DNA of 64,000 bases from an uncultured Planctomycetota bacterium (lineage in GTDB: Bacteria; Planctomycetota; Phycisphaerae; SM23-33): contig CAITIS010000020.1 in assembly GCA_903892515.1 (NCBI GenBank), forward strand, positions 34,816 to 98,815, read 5' to 3'. A program made the translations under genes and the position numbers. The notes beneath the pieces were generated by a model. It worked only from the letters and a program-made list of their open reading frames with translations. It did no database searches and was not told the origin of the DNA. Every line of letters begins with the position of its first letter. Position 1 is the stretch's first letter. This document shows positions 34,828 through 43,664 of this stretch, in pieces.

Positions 34828-34965
34828 GGTAGGGTGTGCAGGTTCTCCGCTGCGTCGTTGCCGTTTGCAGCGGAGGTTCTGCACACGCGTTGGCTAGGCC
34901 GCGCATCCCGTGTGCAGAACCTTCGCGATGAAGCCGCGAAGAACCTGCACACCCTACAACTGGCC
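34828..34965. repeat. GTAGGGTGTGCAGGTTC composite hairpin repeat
   Basis: GTAGGGTGTGCAGGTTCTCCGCTGC pairs with (GCAGCGGA)GGTTCTGCACACG, and CGTGTGCAGAACCTTCGCG with CGCGAAGAACCTGCACACCCTAC. Same plan as 20869-21061 (GTAGGATCCGCAGGTCC...) with compensating changes in the stems, so it is one repeat family. Confidence 0.75.
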
Positions 34966-34967
34966 AT

Positions 34968-35160
34968 GCAGGACTTCCCGAGGAGCCGTCACGTGCGGGT
35001 TGTGCAGAAGACTTGGCGTCGGACTTGGCCGACGCATGGCCAGCCCAAGACAACGGGCTGACCATGGCACCCGGCACGTGCGGGTTGTGCTGAAGACTTG
35101 GCGATGGGCTTGGCCGATGCATGGCCAGCCCAAGACAGCGGGCTGACCAATGGCACTCGC
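34968..35160. repeat. GGCCATGCAGGACTTCCCGA repeat, two copies
   Basis: First copy about 34968-35063: GGCCATGCAGGACTTCCCGA, GTCACGTGCGGGTTGTGC, GCATGGCCAGCCCAAGACA, CGGGCTGACCATGGCACC. A second partial copy (about 35075-35157) starts GCACGTGCGGGTTGTGC. A third copy is at 36119-36227. Confidence 0.85.
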
Positions 35161-35172
35161 GTCGGTATGGGA

Positions 35173-36027
35173 TCATGGAATGCCGAGAAGTCTTGCGGCC
35201 GTGCCCCAGCAAACCGCCTCCTTTTCCTCCTCCGTGGCCCCCAGGGCCTCTAGCTCGAACTTGAGGGTCCTGAGCGACCAGCCGGGATTTGCGTCGGGGT
35301 TGCCGACAACGCTGTCGCTGCCAAAGAGGATGCGGTGCAGATCCAAAGTACCGGAGTCGTAGAGTTCGCGGATGCGCGACTTGATCACGCGGCCGTCCTG
35401 ACCTTCGGGCGTGTTCTTCCTCGTGTAATGGAACTGTCCGATCGACATGTCGAAGTAGAGGTTGGTCTGCCAGTGGAGCATGGAGGCCGCCTCTTCATAC
35501 CAGGATTCCGCGCCCAGATGCGCCCCGACGATCGGCATGTCCGGAAAAGCGCGGGCAATGCGGTCAAGGTGCATCGGACGCATGTGGTTGGATGAGATGC
35601 GCCACTTTCCCTGGAAGTCGATGCCGTGCAGGCCGCTCTTTCCTACGTTTCCGATGACGATGCCCGTGTGGAAGAGGCACACCATGTTCGCCTTGGCGGC
35701 CGCCTCGTAAATGGGGAAGTACTCGTCATCGTCGTAAGGTTTCGCCGCGTAGATGAACTTCAACCCCTTGAAGCCGCGCGACACCGCCTCGCGGACCTGG
35801 GCCATGCAATCCTCATACCCCAAGTTGAGGTAGGCGAACGGTATGAAGAAGTCAGGGACGCGCACGGCTAGGGCCGCGACGTCCCGCATTGACGTGTGCG
35901 AGCCGTCGTTGAAGTTCAGCCCGAAGACGACCGCCTTCTGGACGCCGCCTTCCCGCCAGAGTGCCGCAAACCGCTCGGCTTCGTCGATGTTTCCGTTGTA
36001 GTGAAGGTGAAAGTCAAGAATCCGCAT
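35173..36027 (-). CDS. Amidohydrolase-family TIM-barrel metal hydrolase
   Basis: 284 residues from ATG 36027 (GGAGA upstream). The metal site DFHLHYNG (residues 4-11) has the HxH of the amidohydrolase_2 family; CLFHTG (about 121-126), GAHLG (about 171-175) and FGSDSV (about 240-245) supply the other ligands. Related proteins are decarboxylases or hydrolases of unknown substrate. The gene is bracketed by repeat copies on both sides (34636-35160 and 36095-36427). Confidence 0.88.
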   Translation of the reverse strand: MRILDFHLHYNGNIDEAERFAALWREGGVQKAVVFGLNFNDGSHTSMRDVAALAVRVPDFFIPFAYLNLGYEDCMAQVREAVSRGFKGLKFIYAAKPYDDDEYFPIYEAAAKANMVCLFHTGIVIGNVGKSGLHGIDFQGKWRISSNHMRPMHLDRIARAFPDMPIVGAHLGAESWYEEAASMLHWQTNLYFDMSIGQFHYTRKNTPEGQDGRVIKSRIRELYDSGTLDLHRILFGSDSVVGNPDANPGWSLRTLKFELEALGATEEEKEAVCWGTAARLLGIP

Positions 36028-36094
36028 GAAGGTCTCCATTTCCGAGGGACATGCTGGCCATGTGACATCACACTACCGTGCTGTCCAGCCGGGT

Positions 36095-36240
36095 GCCATG
36101 GTCAGGCCGTGTTTGGTCTGGCCATGCAGGACTTCCCGAAGAGCCGTCACGTGCGGGTCGTGCAGGAGACCTGTCGATGGGCTTGGTCGATGCATGGCCA
36201 GCCCAAGACAGCGGGCTGACCATCGCACCCAGCGAGGGGT
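36095..36240. repeat. GGCCATGCAGGACTTCCCGA repeat, third copy
   Basis: GGCCATGCAGGACTTCCCGA (about 36119) through GGGCTGACCATCGCACCC, with a short GCCATGGTCAGGCCG lead-in. Aligns with 34968-35063. The 36028-36094 stretch holds nothing recognisable. Confidence 0.8.
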
Positions 36241-36427
36241 GGGTGCCATAGGTTGAGCCGCGCCGTTTGGCGGTTCTACCTATGCGGGACGTCCAGCATA
36301 GGCAGTCCCGCCTTCGCCAGAAGACGCGAAGCCGTGCCAGCCTATGGCACCCAGCGAAACAACCCATGGGCGAGACGCCCATGCTACATTGTGAAACCGG
36401 TTCAGTGCGAACCGACTCTACTGGTTC
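36241..36427. repeat. CCATAGG...CCTATGG repeat, copy 3, overlapping a gene end
   Basis: Same blocks as 34636-34823 in the same order and orientation. Its last bases, ACTCTACTGGTTCA (36414-36427), are also the final codons Asn-Gln and the TAG stop of the DUF4091 gene, so the repeat supplies that gene's end. Confidence 0.85.
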
Positions 36428-39333
36428 ATCGCCTCGATCGCGTCCTGGACCTTTGTGCGGAAGGCCTTCCAGTCTTCCACGCCTAGCAGCTTGTCGTGGT
36501 CGCGCTCGTCGAGTTTGAATGACGCCATGCGGTCGGCAATGATCTTGTCTGCGGCCTGGGCTGCGGGCGTACCGGCCTTTTCCTTTGCCAGCTTTTGCAG
36601 CGTCAGCAGCCGGCGGTAGTCCGTCAGGCCCTCGCGCAGCCGCTCGAAGAACAGCGTCGAAACCAGCTCGCCCTGCGGCGAGGCCACGCACCAGGCGTAA
36701 TCGTCCTCGCGGCAATCCAGGGCGTAGTACGGGTCGCCGATGCAGCCATTCCACAGCCAGCATGGCCGAAGCTTCATGTCAAATTGCTTGGCACATTTGA
36801 ACATGTAATCGCCGAAGTCCCAGCGGCAGCCGCCGTTGTAGAAGCCCCACTGCCCGCCAAGCTTGTGCAGGGCGTTGACCGAGTCCTCCGTGTGCAGGTT
36901 CCACAGGGCCAGGTGGGCCGAAGACGCCATGGCGAAGTGCGGGTCGCTGGGATCGCCCACCGTGCAACTGCCGCAGAACGTGAACGACGGCGAGCCATTG
37001 GGGAAGGCCTTGCGGTAGGCCTTTAAGTTCGCGGTGGCCGCTTCGAGTGCTTCCTTGCCGGCCGGCTCGTCGCCCAGGTTCCAGTACACCGGCAGCCAGT
37101 TGTTCTCGTCGGCATGCTTCTGCACGGCCGAGAATATGGCCTTTATGAACTCGGAGTAATCAGTGAACCCCGCCTTCCTCATCGCCTCGGTGTCTTGCTG
37201 GTAGAGGTTGAGCCCGTTGAACGCGCAGTAGTTCACGAAGGGCATCTTGAAGCCCACCTCGCGAACGAGTTTCATCTGGGCGTCGCCCACGCTGAAATCC
37301 AGGACGGGCTTGCCGTCTTCAAAGCCCTTGTACGTGATGACCGGGTAGCCCGAGCAGCCGGTAAAGCCCACGTCGAAGATTTTGTGCAGGCTCTTTAAGT
37401 TCATGTCCGCGTCCCAGGCCTGAGCGGCTGGATCGCCGCGGACCCAGGGAATGCCAATCTGGTAGCCGAACGGCCCGGCCGGAATGTCCACGTCGGCCAA
37501 TTGCCCCTTGAGCACCTTGACCTCCAGCGGCAGCACGAGCTTGCCGCCGGCGTAGTCCAGCATCACGCTGCCCTTGTACAGGCCCGCGGCGGCGTCCTTG
37601 GGCGTATTCAGCCGCAGCCAGAAACGCCGCGCGATGCCCTCGCGCGCATCCACGCTGGCAATGGGCATCACCAGCGCCGGGGCCAGCGTAAAGGCCGTGC
37701 CGTCGAGATTCAGCCGGGTGACGCGATAGGACGCGTAGCCGACCTCGACGTTCTTGGCCGAAATGGCGGAATCCTTCGCGCCGGCTAAGTCGCTGACGGT
37801 CAGCGTCACCTTGCCCAAGGCCTTGGTGGGTATGATGGAAAACTCGATCGGGGTGGATTCGCCGGGCAGGACCGTGGCGTCGAGCTTCTCGCACAGTCGG
37901 TCGAGCGGCATCTTCACCCGGGGCAGACCTCGCGTGAGCCCATCGACCATCTCGGGCTGATCCAGCACCGGCTTGTCGTTGTAGAAGACGTTCAACATCA
38001 CGTCGCGGTTGAAGACCACCATGCCGCGCTGCTTGTCGGCGTCGCTGGGCGCAAAGCCCGCGCCGGTGCCGGCGTGTCCGATCTGCTTGCACTCCGTCTT
38101 GAAGTACCACTTCCGCAGCCCCTCGACCGTGCTCAGAAACTTCTGTCCCAGCTTGTCCTTGTCTGCCGGATAGATCACCAGCGCCGAAACCGAGCAGCCC
38201 GGCCCCTTGCTGTCAAACTCCAGCTTCAACTGGCCGTCAGTGACTTCCACATCGAAGGTCTTCTCATGGAACATGGGTTTGACGTAGCGTTCCCAGATGC
38301 CCTCGCCAGGCAGATCCTCGTTGGCATAGTTGCGGAAGTACTTCTTCTTCAGGGCGTCAAAGTCCATGCTCTCATCGACGACGACCTGGCCCTGCGCCAT
38401 CACCTTGCGGGTGCGGTAGACCTGGTACTCGCCCCAGAAACCCGTGGGGTTGTCGATATTCAGGAAGACCTTGTACTTGCCGTTGGGCAGGTCAACCAGG
38501 AAGCTGCCCTTTTCCATGTTCAGCCACGTGCGATACAACGGATCGGGGTGAAAGCCGTCCATCCCGCCCTTGGTTTCGCCCGGCCCTTGGACCTGCGCGC
38601 CCTTCAGGCCAAAGCCGCGTTCCTTCGTGTACTCCATCGTGGAATCGACGCGCGTAAAGCTCGGAAACACCGGCGCGATGGGCGAACCGAAACTGAAGGC
38701 TCGCAGCCCATCGAAGAGCACGTTGTCCATCCGCGAGTCCTTCTCGAACCGCACGTTGTCGATGAACACGGGCTTCTCCGGCGCGTTGTACACCTTCAGC
38801 GCCAGCAGGCGGATCTCGCCCAGCGCCGTAGGCTTCTTGGGCCGGCTCTTGCCCCCGTTGCGAATGTGATTCAGCGGCAGGATCACCGTGTTCTCGCCGG
38901 GGTTCAGGACGGCGGTGTAGCGAATCTGGTTCCAGTAATCCTGGCTGTTGACGTCCTGGGCCTCGATGCCGAAACGCTGCGGCACGGAATCGCTGTTGAA
39001 GACGTCGAGCTTGAGAAAATCCCAGCCCCGCCAGTCCATCGGCCCTTTGAGGATCAGCGCGCCGTCGGAAACCTTCAGCGCCTTATACCCCTCCGTGGCG
39101 TGCTCGGAAACGATCTCTCCCTGCACGATCGGCCAGATGCGGTCGGACACGAATTCGCGAATGAGCTCGCCCGTGGTGAAGGGGTTGCCCTCTTCAAAGG
39201 AAACGATCACCCTGGAGTAGGCCGGTCGTGATGTCGGTTGCGAGGCCCCGTCATCGGCTCGCGCCGCGGACACCGCCAACCCCACGCACCCCGCCAGCAC
39301 CACCGCCACGAAACCTGCGAGAGATCGACGCAT
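36418..39333 (-). CDS. Secreted DUF4091 (GH123-like) protein
   Basis: 971 residues with a signal peptide (cleavage near AARA-D, about residue 26). N-terminal beta-sandwich (about 40-200: VIVSFEEGNPFTTGE, PVFIDNVRFEKDS), a second binding domain (about 225-395), an Ig-like linker (about 480-620), then the barrel and DUF4091 end with VYWNLGDEP (about 770-778; acid/base Glu or Asp candidate) and FFERLREGLTDYRRLLTL (about 895-912). GH123-like N-acetylgalactosaminidases share this C-terminal pattern; the substrate here is inferred only. GAAGGG upstream. Confidence 0.85.
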   Translation of the reverse strand: MRRSLAGFVAVVLAGCVGLAVSAARADDGASQPTSRPAYSRVIVSFEEGNPFTTGELIREFVSDRIWPIVQGEIVSEHATEGYKALKVSDGALILKGPMDWRGWDFLKLDVFNSDSVPQRFGIEAQDVNSQDYWNQIRYTAVLNPGENTVILPLNHIRNGGKSRPKKPTALGEIRLLALKVYNAPEKPVFIDNVRFEKDSRMDNVLFDGLRAFSFGSPIAPVFPSFTRVDSTMEYTKERGFGLKGAQVQGPGETKGGMDGFHPDPLYRTWLNMEKGSFLVDLPNGKYKVFLNIDNPTGFWGEYQVYRTRKVMAQGQVVVDESMDFDALKKKYFRNYANEDLPGEGIWERYVKPMFHEKTFDVEVTDGQLKLEFDSKGPGCSVSALVIYPADKDKLGQKFLSTVEGLRKWYFKTECKQIGHAGTGAGFAPSDADKQRGMVVFNRDVMLNVFYNDKPVLDQPEMVDGLTRGLPRVKMPLDRLCEKLDATVLPGESTPIEFSIIPTKALGKVTLTVSDLAGAKDSAISAKNVEVGYASYRVTRLNLDGTAFTLAPALVMPIASVDAREGIARRFWLRLNTPKDAAAGLYKGSVMLDYAGGKLVLPLEVKVLKGQLADVDIPAGPFGYQIGIPWVRGDPAAQAWDADMNLKSLHKIFDVGFTGCSGYPVITYKGFEDGKPVLDFSVGDAQMKLVREVGFKMPFVNYCAFNGLNLYQQDTEAMRKAGFTDYSEFIKAIFSAVQKHADENNWLPVYWNLGDEPAGKEALEAATANLKAYRKAFPNGSPSFTFCGSCTVGDPSDPHFAMASSAHLALWNLHTEDSVNALHKLGGQWGFYNGGCRWDFGDYMFKCAKQFDMKLRPCWLWNGCIGDPYYALDCREDDYAWCVASPQGELVSTLFFERLREGLTDYRRLLTLQKLAKEKAGTPAAQAADKIIADRMASFKLDERDHDKLLGVEDWKAFRTKVQDAIEAMNQ

Positions 39334-39484
39334 GCTTGTTTCCCTTCTTCGAGTTCACGTGGAGCACCTGCCAACGGTCGCGCAGGCCTGCGAATTGATT
39401 GTCTCTTTGTCGCAACGGTCAGAGCAAGGCCATTTCCGCCGTCTCCGCCCAAGTCGCCTCGCTCTGGAACTGGCGCGGCCAGCG

Positions 39485-40318
39485 TTACTTCGCTGGCGAC
39501 GAGGCCGGGCCCTTGCCCAGCATCTCCATCAGCAGCGGATCCATTTCGCGAATCCAGATCTCGTAGCCCTTGGGCGTGAGGTGCGTGCCGTCGTTCATCA
39601 GCTCCAGTGTTACTTTGCCACCGGGGCCAAGCAGCTTGTCGCCGAAATCCAGGAATCGCACGTTGTTGCCGTTGTCCAGCTTGGCCAGGCCGGCGTTGAT
39701 GTCCCGGATCTTCTGGTAAAAGTTGTCGCCGGGCGAGGGTTCTTCGGGAAAGACGCCCAGCACGAGCACCTTGGTCTGGGGCAACTGGCGGTGCAGCGTC
39801 GAGATAATGGTCGCGACCCCGTCGACCACGTTGCCGACGGTGTACTTGCTGCCGACCTGGTTAGCGCCGATCAACAGCACGATGACCTTGGGCGACAGGC
39901 CGTCGACCTCGCCATGCGTGATCCGCCACAGCACGTTCTGCGAGTGGTCGCTGCCGACGCCAAAGGCCGCTCCGTTCAGCGGGCCGTAGTGCTCCTGGAA
40001 GAGCTTGAGCCCGCGCGTGGGGGCAATCCAGCCTTCAGTGATGGAATCGCCCAGGAACAGCACGTCAATGTGCCGCGTGCCGGCGCGGACTTCGGCCACC
40101 TGGGCAAGATACTTCTCGTGCTTGGCCGGTGCGCCGTCGCCCGTGTGCTCGACAGGCTGACGGGTGTTGATGCCCGCCGGCTGGCTGGAGAGTTTTGAAC
40201 TTGCCCCGCCGACGCCACCAGGTTTGGACGAGGGCTGCGAATCGCTCTGCGAGGAAAAGGCCAGGCTTACAACGGCCACCATGGAAAGAATAACCAAGGG
40301 CGCTTCGAGGTGAATCAT
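39485..40318 (-). CDS. Secreted SGNH/GDSL hydrolase
   Basis: 277 residues from ATG 40318. Signal peptide (VILSMVAVVSLAFS), a Ser/Gly/Pro linker, then the SGNH blocks: FLGDSITEG (catalytic Ser, block I), GVGSDHSQN (Gly, block II), LIGANQVGS (Asn, block III) and NDGTHLTPKGY (Asp/His, block V). This variant with HSQN and GANQ resembles platelet-activating-factor-acetylhydrolase-like carbohydrate esterases. It probably deacetylates polysaccharide near the glycosidases on either side. Confidence 0.88.
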   Translation of the reverse strand: MIHLEAPLVILSMVAVVSLAFSSQSDSQPSSKPGGVGGASSKLSSQPAGINTRQPVEHTGDGAPAKHEKYLAQVAEVRAGTRHIDVLFLGDSITEGWIAPTRGLKLFQEHYGPLNGAAFGVGSDHSQNVLWRITHGEVDGLSPKVIVLLIGANQVGSKYTVGNVVDGVATIISTLHRQLPQTKVLVLGVFPEEPSPGDNFYQKIRDINAGLAKLDNGNNVRFLDFGDKLLGPGGKVTLELMNDGTHLTPKGYEIWIREMDPLLMEMLGKGPASSPAK

Positions 40319-40645
40319 ATCCGTGCCGCACTCCAAGAGAAGATCCGCTGCGCAACTCAATCGCACGCCGAATTGACCCACTTAGCATAACTCGATAGTG
40401 CAAACACGCAAGGCCAAAGCAGCCGCAGCCACCTGCCAAATTCGGTGCCGCACCACAGCGTTTCGCACAAAGTGCAGTGCAACACCTTGACGCCCGGCCT
40501 GGCAGATATCAAGGTAATGGCCTGGTATGATTTGGAACTGATCCCAGCGGCGATGGCGAGCCCGGTTCGGCTCACCGGCCGCGGTGGCGAGTCGGTCAGT
40601 GATGACGCGTTGCGTCCTTAATCCAAGCTTTGGCGGCTGAGCACT
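40319..40645. promoter_or_regulatory. Divergent control region, SGNH gene and rhaB
   Basis: No gene. An extended -10 element TGGTATGAT (TATGAT at 40527-40532) lies on the rhaB side; a TTGACG at about 40487 is too far to pair with it. No clear inverted repeat for a sugar regulator is seen, and no rhaR-like gene is in the window. Confidence 0.4.
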
Positions 40646-42112
40646 ATGAACAAACCTTGTCACATAGCTGTCGATCTCGGGGCCGATAGTGGCCGGGTGG
40701 TGCGGGGATGGTTCGCCAATGGCCATGTGGGCGTCGAGGAGATCCGGCGCTTTCCCAACGGCATCGTGCCGGTGCTGGGGCACAAGCACTGGAACCTGCT
40801 GCGGCTGTATGATGAGATTCTCCAGGGCTTGAAGTCGGCCGCCTGCGGCGAGGTCGAGAGCATCGGCGTCGATTCCTGGGGCGTCGATTACGTACTGCTG
40901 GATCAGGACGACCAGCTGCTGGGCCTGCCCTACTCCTATCGCGACGCCCGCACCAACGGCATGATGGACCGCCTCTTTGCCCAAGTCCCGGCCGAGAAGG
41001 TTTACGCGGCCACCGGCAACCAGTTCCTGCAATTCAACACGCTCTTTCAGCTGTTTTCGATGATCGCCGACGGCCCGTCGCGGCAACTGGAGGCGGCACG
41101 GGCGCTGCTGATGGTGCCCGACTACCTGCACTATCTGCTGGGCGGCCAGAAGACCAACGAGTACACCAACGCCAGCACGACCCAGTGCCTCAACGTGCAC
41201 AGCCGGCAATGGGACGCTGAGCTGCTCGCAGCCGTCGGAATCCCTGGGGGCATCTTTCACGAGACCGTGCTTCCCGGCAGCAGCGTCGGCCGGTTGACGC
41301 CGGAGTTGCAGGCGCTGACGGGCTTGCCGGACGTGGCCATCATCGCCCCGGCCACGCATGACACCGCCTCAGCCGTCGCGGGCGTGCCCGCCCAAGGCGA
41401 AGACTGGGCATACATCAGTTCGGGCACGTGGTCGCTGATGGGCGTCGAGACGCCCCAGCCCGTGGCCACGCCGCAGGCTCGCACGCTGGGCTTCACCAAC
41501 GAAGGCGGCATCGACGGCACGATCCGCCTGCTGCGGAACATCGTGGGGCTGTGGCTGGTGCAGCAGTTGCGCCTGCACTTAGGCATCACATGCAGCCACG
41601 CCGAACTGGCCGACCTGGCCGCGAAGGAAAAGCCTTTCGCCGCCATCATCAATCCCGATGATCCGCTTTTCTTCGCGCCGGAGTCGATGCCGCAGGCATT
41701 CGTCGAGTTCTGCCAGCGCACCGGCCAGCAACCGCCGCAGACGCCGGCGGCATTCGTCCGGGCCGCACTGGATGGCCTGGCCCTGCAATACCGCTACGTG
41801 CTGGAGCAACTCAACAAGTTGCTCACCCGGCCGGTGCGGCGAATCCACGTCATCGGCGGCGGCTCGCAGAATCGCCTGCTGTGCCAACTGACCGCCGACG
41901 CGTGCGGCCTGCCGGTTCTGGCCGGGCCCGTCGAAGCCACCGCCATGGGCAACCTGGCCCTGCAGGCGCGGGCGAAAGGCCATGTCAGCTCGCTGGCAGA
42001 GGCGCGGCAGTGGATCGCCAACTCCTGCGAGCTCATCGAATATCAGCCCCGGACTGACGGCGGCCTGGAACGCGTCTGGAAGCTATTCCTCACAATCAAA
42101 GGTCGAACATGA
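40646..42112 (+). CDS. rhaB: Rhamnulokinase
   Basis: 488 residues, FGGY kinase family; phosphorylates L-rhamnulose. [11 protein letters not shown] (residues 9-19) is the ATP phosphate loop; [27 protein letters not shown] (about 258-269), [18 protein letters not shown] and [19 protein letters not shown] (about 402-420) are characteristic of RhaB. Its stop overlaps the rhaA start (ATGA). Confidence 0.95.
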   Translation: MNKPCHIAVDLGADSGRVVRGWFANGHVGVEEIRRFPNGIVPVLGHKHWNLLRLYDEILQGLKSAACGEVESIGVDSWGVDYVLLDQDDQLLGLPYSYRDARTNGMMDRLFAQVPAEKVYAATGNQFLQFNTLFQLFSMIADGPSRQLEAARALLMVPDYLHYLLGGQKTNEYTNASTTQCLNVHSRQWDAELLAAVGIPGGIFHETVLPGSSVGRLTPELQALTGLPDVAIIAPATHDTASAVAGVPAQGEDWAYISSGTWSLMGVETPQPVATPQARTLGFTNEGGIDGTIRLLRNIVGLWLVQQLRLHLGITCSHAELADLAAKEKPFAAIINPDDPLFFAPESMPQAFVEFCQRTGQQPPQTPAAFVRAALDGLALQYRYVLEQLNKLLTRPVRRIHVIGGGSQNRLLCQLTADACGLPVLAGPVEATAMGNLALQARAKGHVSSLAEARQWIANSCELIEYQPRTDGGLERVWKLFLTIKGRT

Positions 42113-43371
42113 AGGACGTAAGCGGCATCGAGACAGCGTACGAACTGGCCAAGCAGCGTTATGCCGAATTCGGCGTGGACACCGACGCGGCCCTGAAGCA
42201 GCTTGGGGCCACCGCCATTTCGCTGCACTGCTGGCAAGGCGACGACGTGGGCGGCTTTGAGCACTCCGGCGTCACGGGCGGCGGCATCCAGGCCACGGGC
42301 AATTATCCCGGACGAGCCCAGACCATCGACCAGTTGCGGCAGGATCTGGAGAAGGCCGTGGGCCTGATCCCCGGCTCTCATCGGCTGAACCTGCACGCGA
42401 TCTACCTGGACAATCGCGGCCAGCGCATCGAGCGTGACCAGATCGGCATCGAACACTTCCAGAGCTGGATCGACTGGGCCAAGGGCCGCCTGGTCGGGTT
42501 GGATTTCAATCCCACGTTCTTTGCCCACCCCAAGGCCGCCGACGGTTTCACGCTCTCGCACCGCGACGCGGGCATTCGGCGCTTCTGGATCGATCATGGC
42601 CGGGCGTGCCGCCGCATCGCCGCGGAGATGGGCAAGCAGATGGGCTCGCCCTGCGTGCACAACACCTGGATTCCCGACGGCTCGAAGGACATCCCGGCCG
42701 ATCGGCTGGGGCCGCGCCAGCGACTAATCGAGTCACTCGACGAAATGCGCAGCGAGCGCTTCGACGCATCGGCCATGCTGGACGCGGTCGAGGGCAAGCT
42801 CTTTGGCATCGGGTCGGAATCCTACGTGGTCGGCAGCCACGAGCTGTACATGGGTTACGCCATGAGCCGCCGGACCCTGCTGTGCCTGGACTCGGGCCAT
42901 TTCCACCCCACCGAAACGATCAGCGACAAGCTCTCGGCCGTGTCGTGCTTCCTCGACCGCCTGCTGCTGCACGTCAGCCGCGGCGTCCGCTGGGACAGCG
43001 ACCACGTCGTGCTGCTGGATGACGAGCTTCACGCCCTGGCCCGCGAGTTGGTGCGGTGCGACCTGCTGGGACGCGTCCACATCGGGCTGGATTATTTCGA
43101 TGCGTCCATCAATCGCATCGCCGCCTGGGTGATCGGCTCGCGGAACATGCTGCGGGCGCTGCTCACGGCCATGATCGAGCCATGGCGGCACTTGCAGCAG
43201 TACGAGAACAACGGCGATCTCACCGCCCGGCTGGCGATGATGGAGGAGTTCAAGAACCTGCCCGCCGCGGCCGTGTGGGAATACTACTGCCTCCGCAACA
43301 ACGTCCCCGTCGGCCCGGCCTGGCTGGCCGAAGTGAAAGCGTACGAAGCCAGCACGCTGGCGAAACGGTAA
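42109..43371 (+). CDS. rhaA: L-rhamnose isomerase
   Basis: 420 residues, close to the usual 419. [14 protein letters not shown] (about 32-45) and the metal/substrate residues in [39 protein letters not shown] (about 263-273) and [14 protein letters not shown] place it as RhaA, converting L-rhamnose to L-rhamnulose. Four-base overlap with rhaB. No rhamnulose-1-phosphate aldolase follows. Confidence 0.96.
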   Translation: MKDVSGIETAYELAKQRYAEFGVDTDAALKQLGATAISLHCWQGDDVGGFEHSGVTGGGIQATGNYPGRAQTIDQLRQDLEKAVGLIPGSHRLNLHAIYLDNRGQRIERDQIGIEHFQSWIDWAKGRLVGLDFNPTFFAHPKAADGFTLSHRDAGIRRFWIDHGRACRRIAAEMGKQMGSPCVHNTWIPDGSKDIPADRLGPRQRLIESLDEMRSERFDASAMLDAVEGKLFGIGSESYVVGSHELYMGYAMSRRTLLCLDSGHFHPTETISDKLSAVSCFLDRLLLHVSRGVRWDSDHVVLLDDELHALARELVRCDLLGRVHIGLDYFDASINRIAAWVIGSRNMLRALLTAMIEPWRHLQQYENNGDLTARLAMMEEFKNLPAAAVWEYYCLRNNVPVGPAWLAEVKAYEASTLAKR

Positions 43372-43379
43372 AGGCGAAG

Positions 43380-43640
43380 GGCGATCATGGGCCACGGAGC
43401 GACGGCTCTGTCCAATGCGACGCCCCGGCTGTCCCGCTGCATGGTTGCTGGACGCCGCAACCATGGCACCCAGCCTGGGACGCCCCGCTCGCGTGGCTAC
43501 TGGACACCACAGCCATGGCACGCAGTTATGACACCCAGCCACAAATCTCTTCCGAGGGGTGGCGGGTTTCCTAACCCGCCACCTCTCGTCAGTTGGGACG
43601 TGGCGGGTTGGGAAACCCGCCACGCTAAAACATGTTCTGC
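43380..43640. repeat. Hairpin cluster between rhaA and GH78
   Basis: GGTTGCTGGACGCCGCAACC, ATGGCACCCAGCC and CCATGGCACGCAG pieces, then GGTGGCGGGTTTCCTAACCCGCCACC (43558-43583) and CGTGGCGGGTTGGGAAACCCGCCACG (about 43600-43625). The last two are perfect or near-perfect hairpins between converging genes, possibly a two-way terminator. Confidence 0.65.
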
Positions 43641-43664
43641 TTGCGTGGAAACTGGTTTGGCAGC

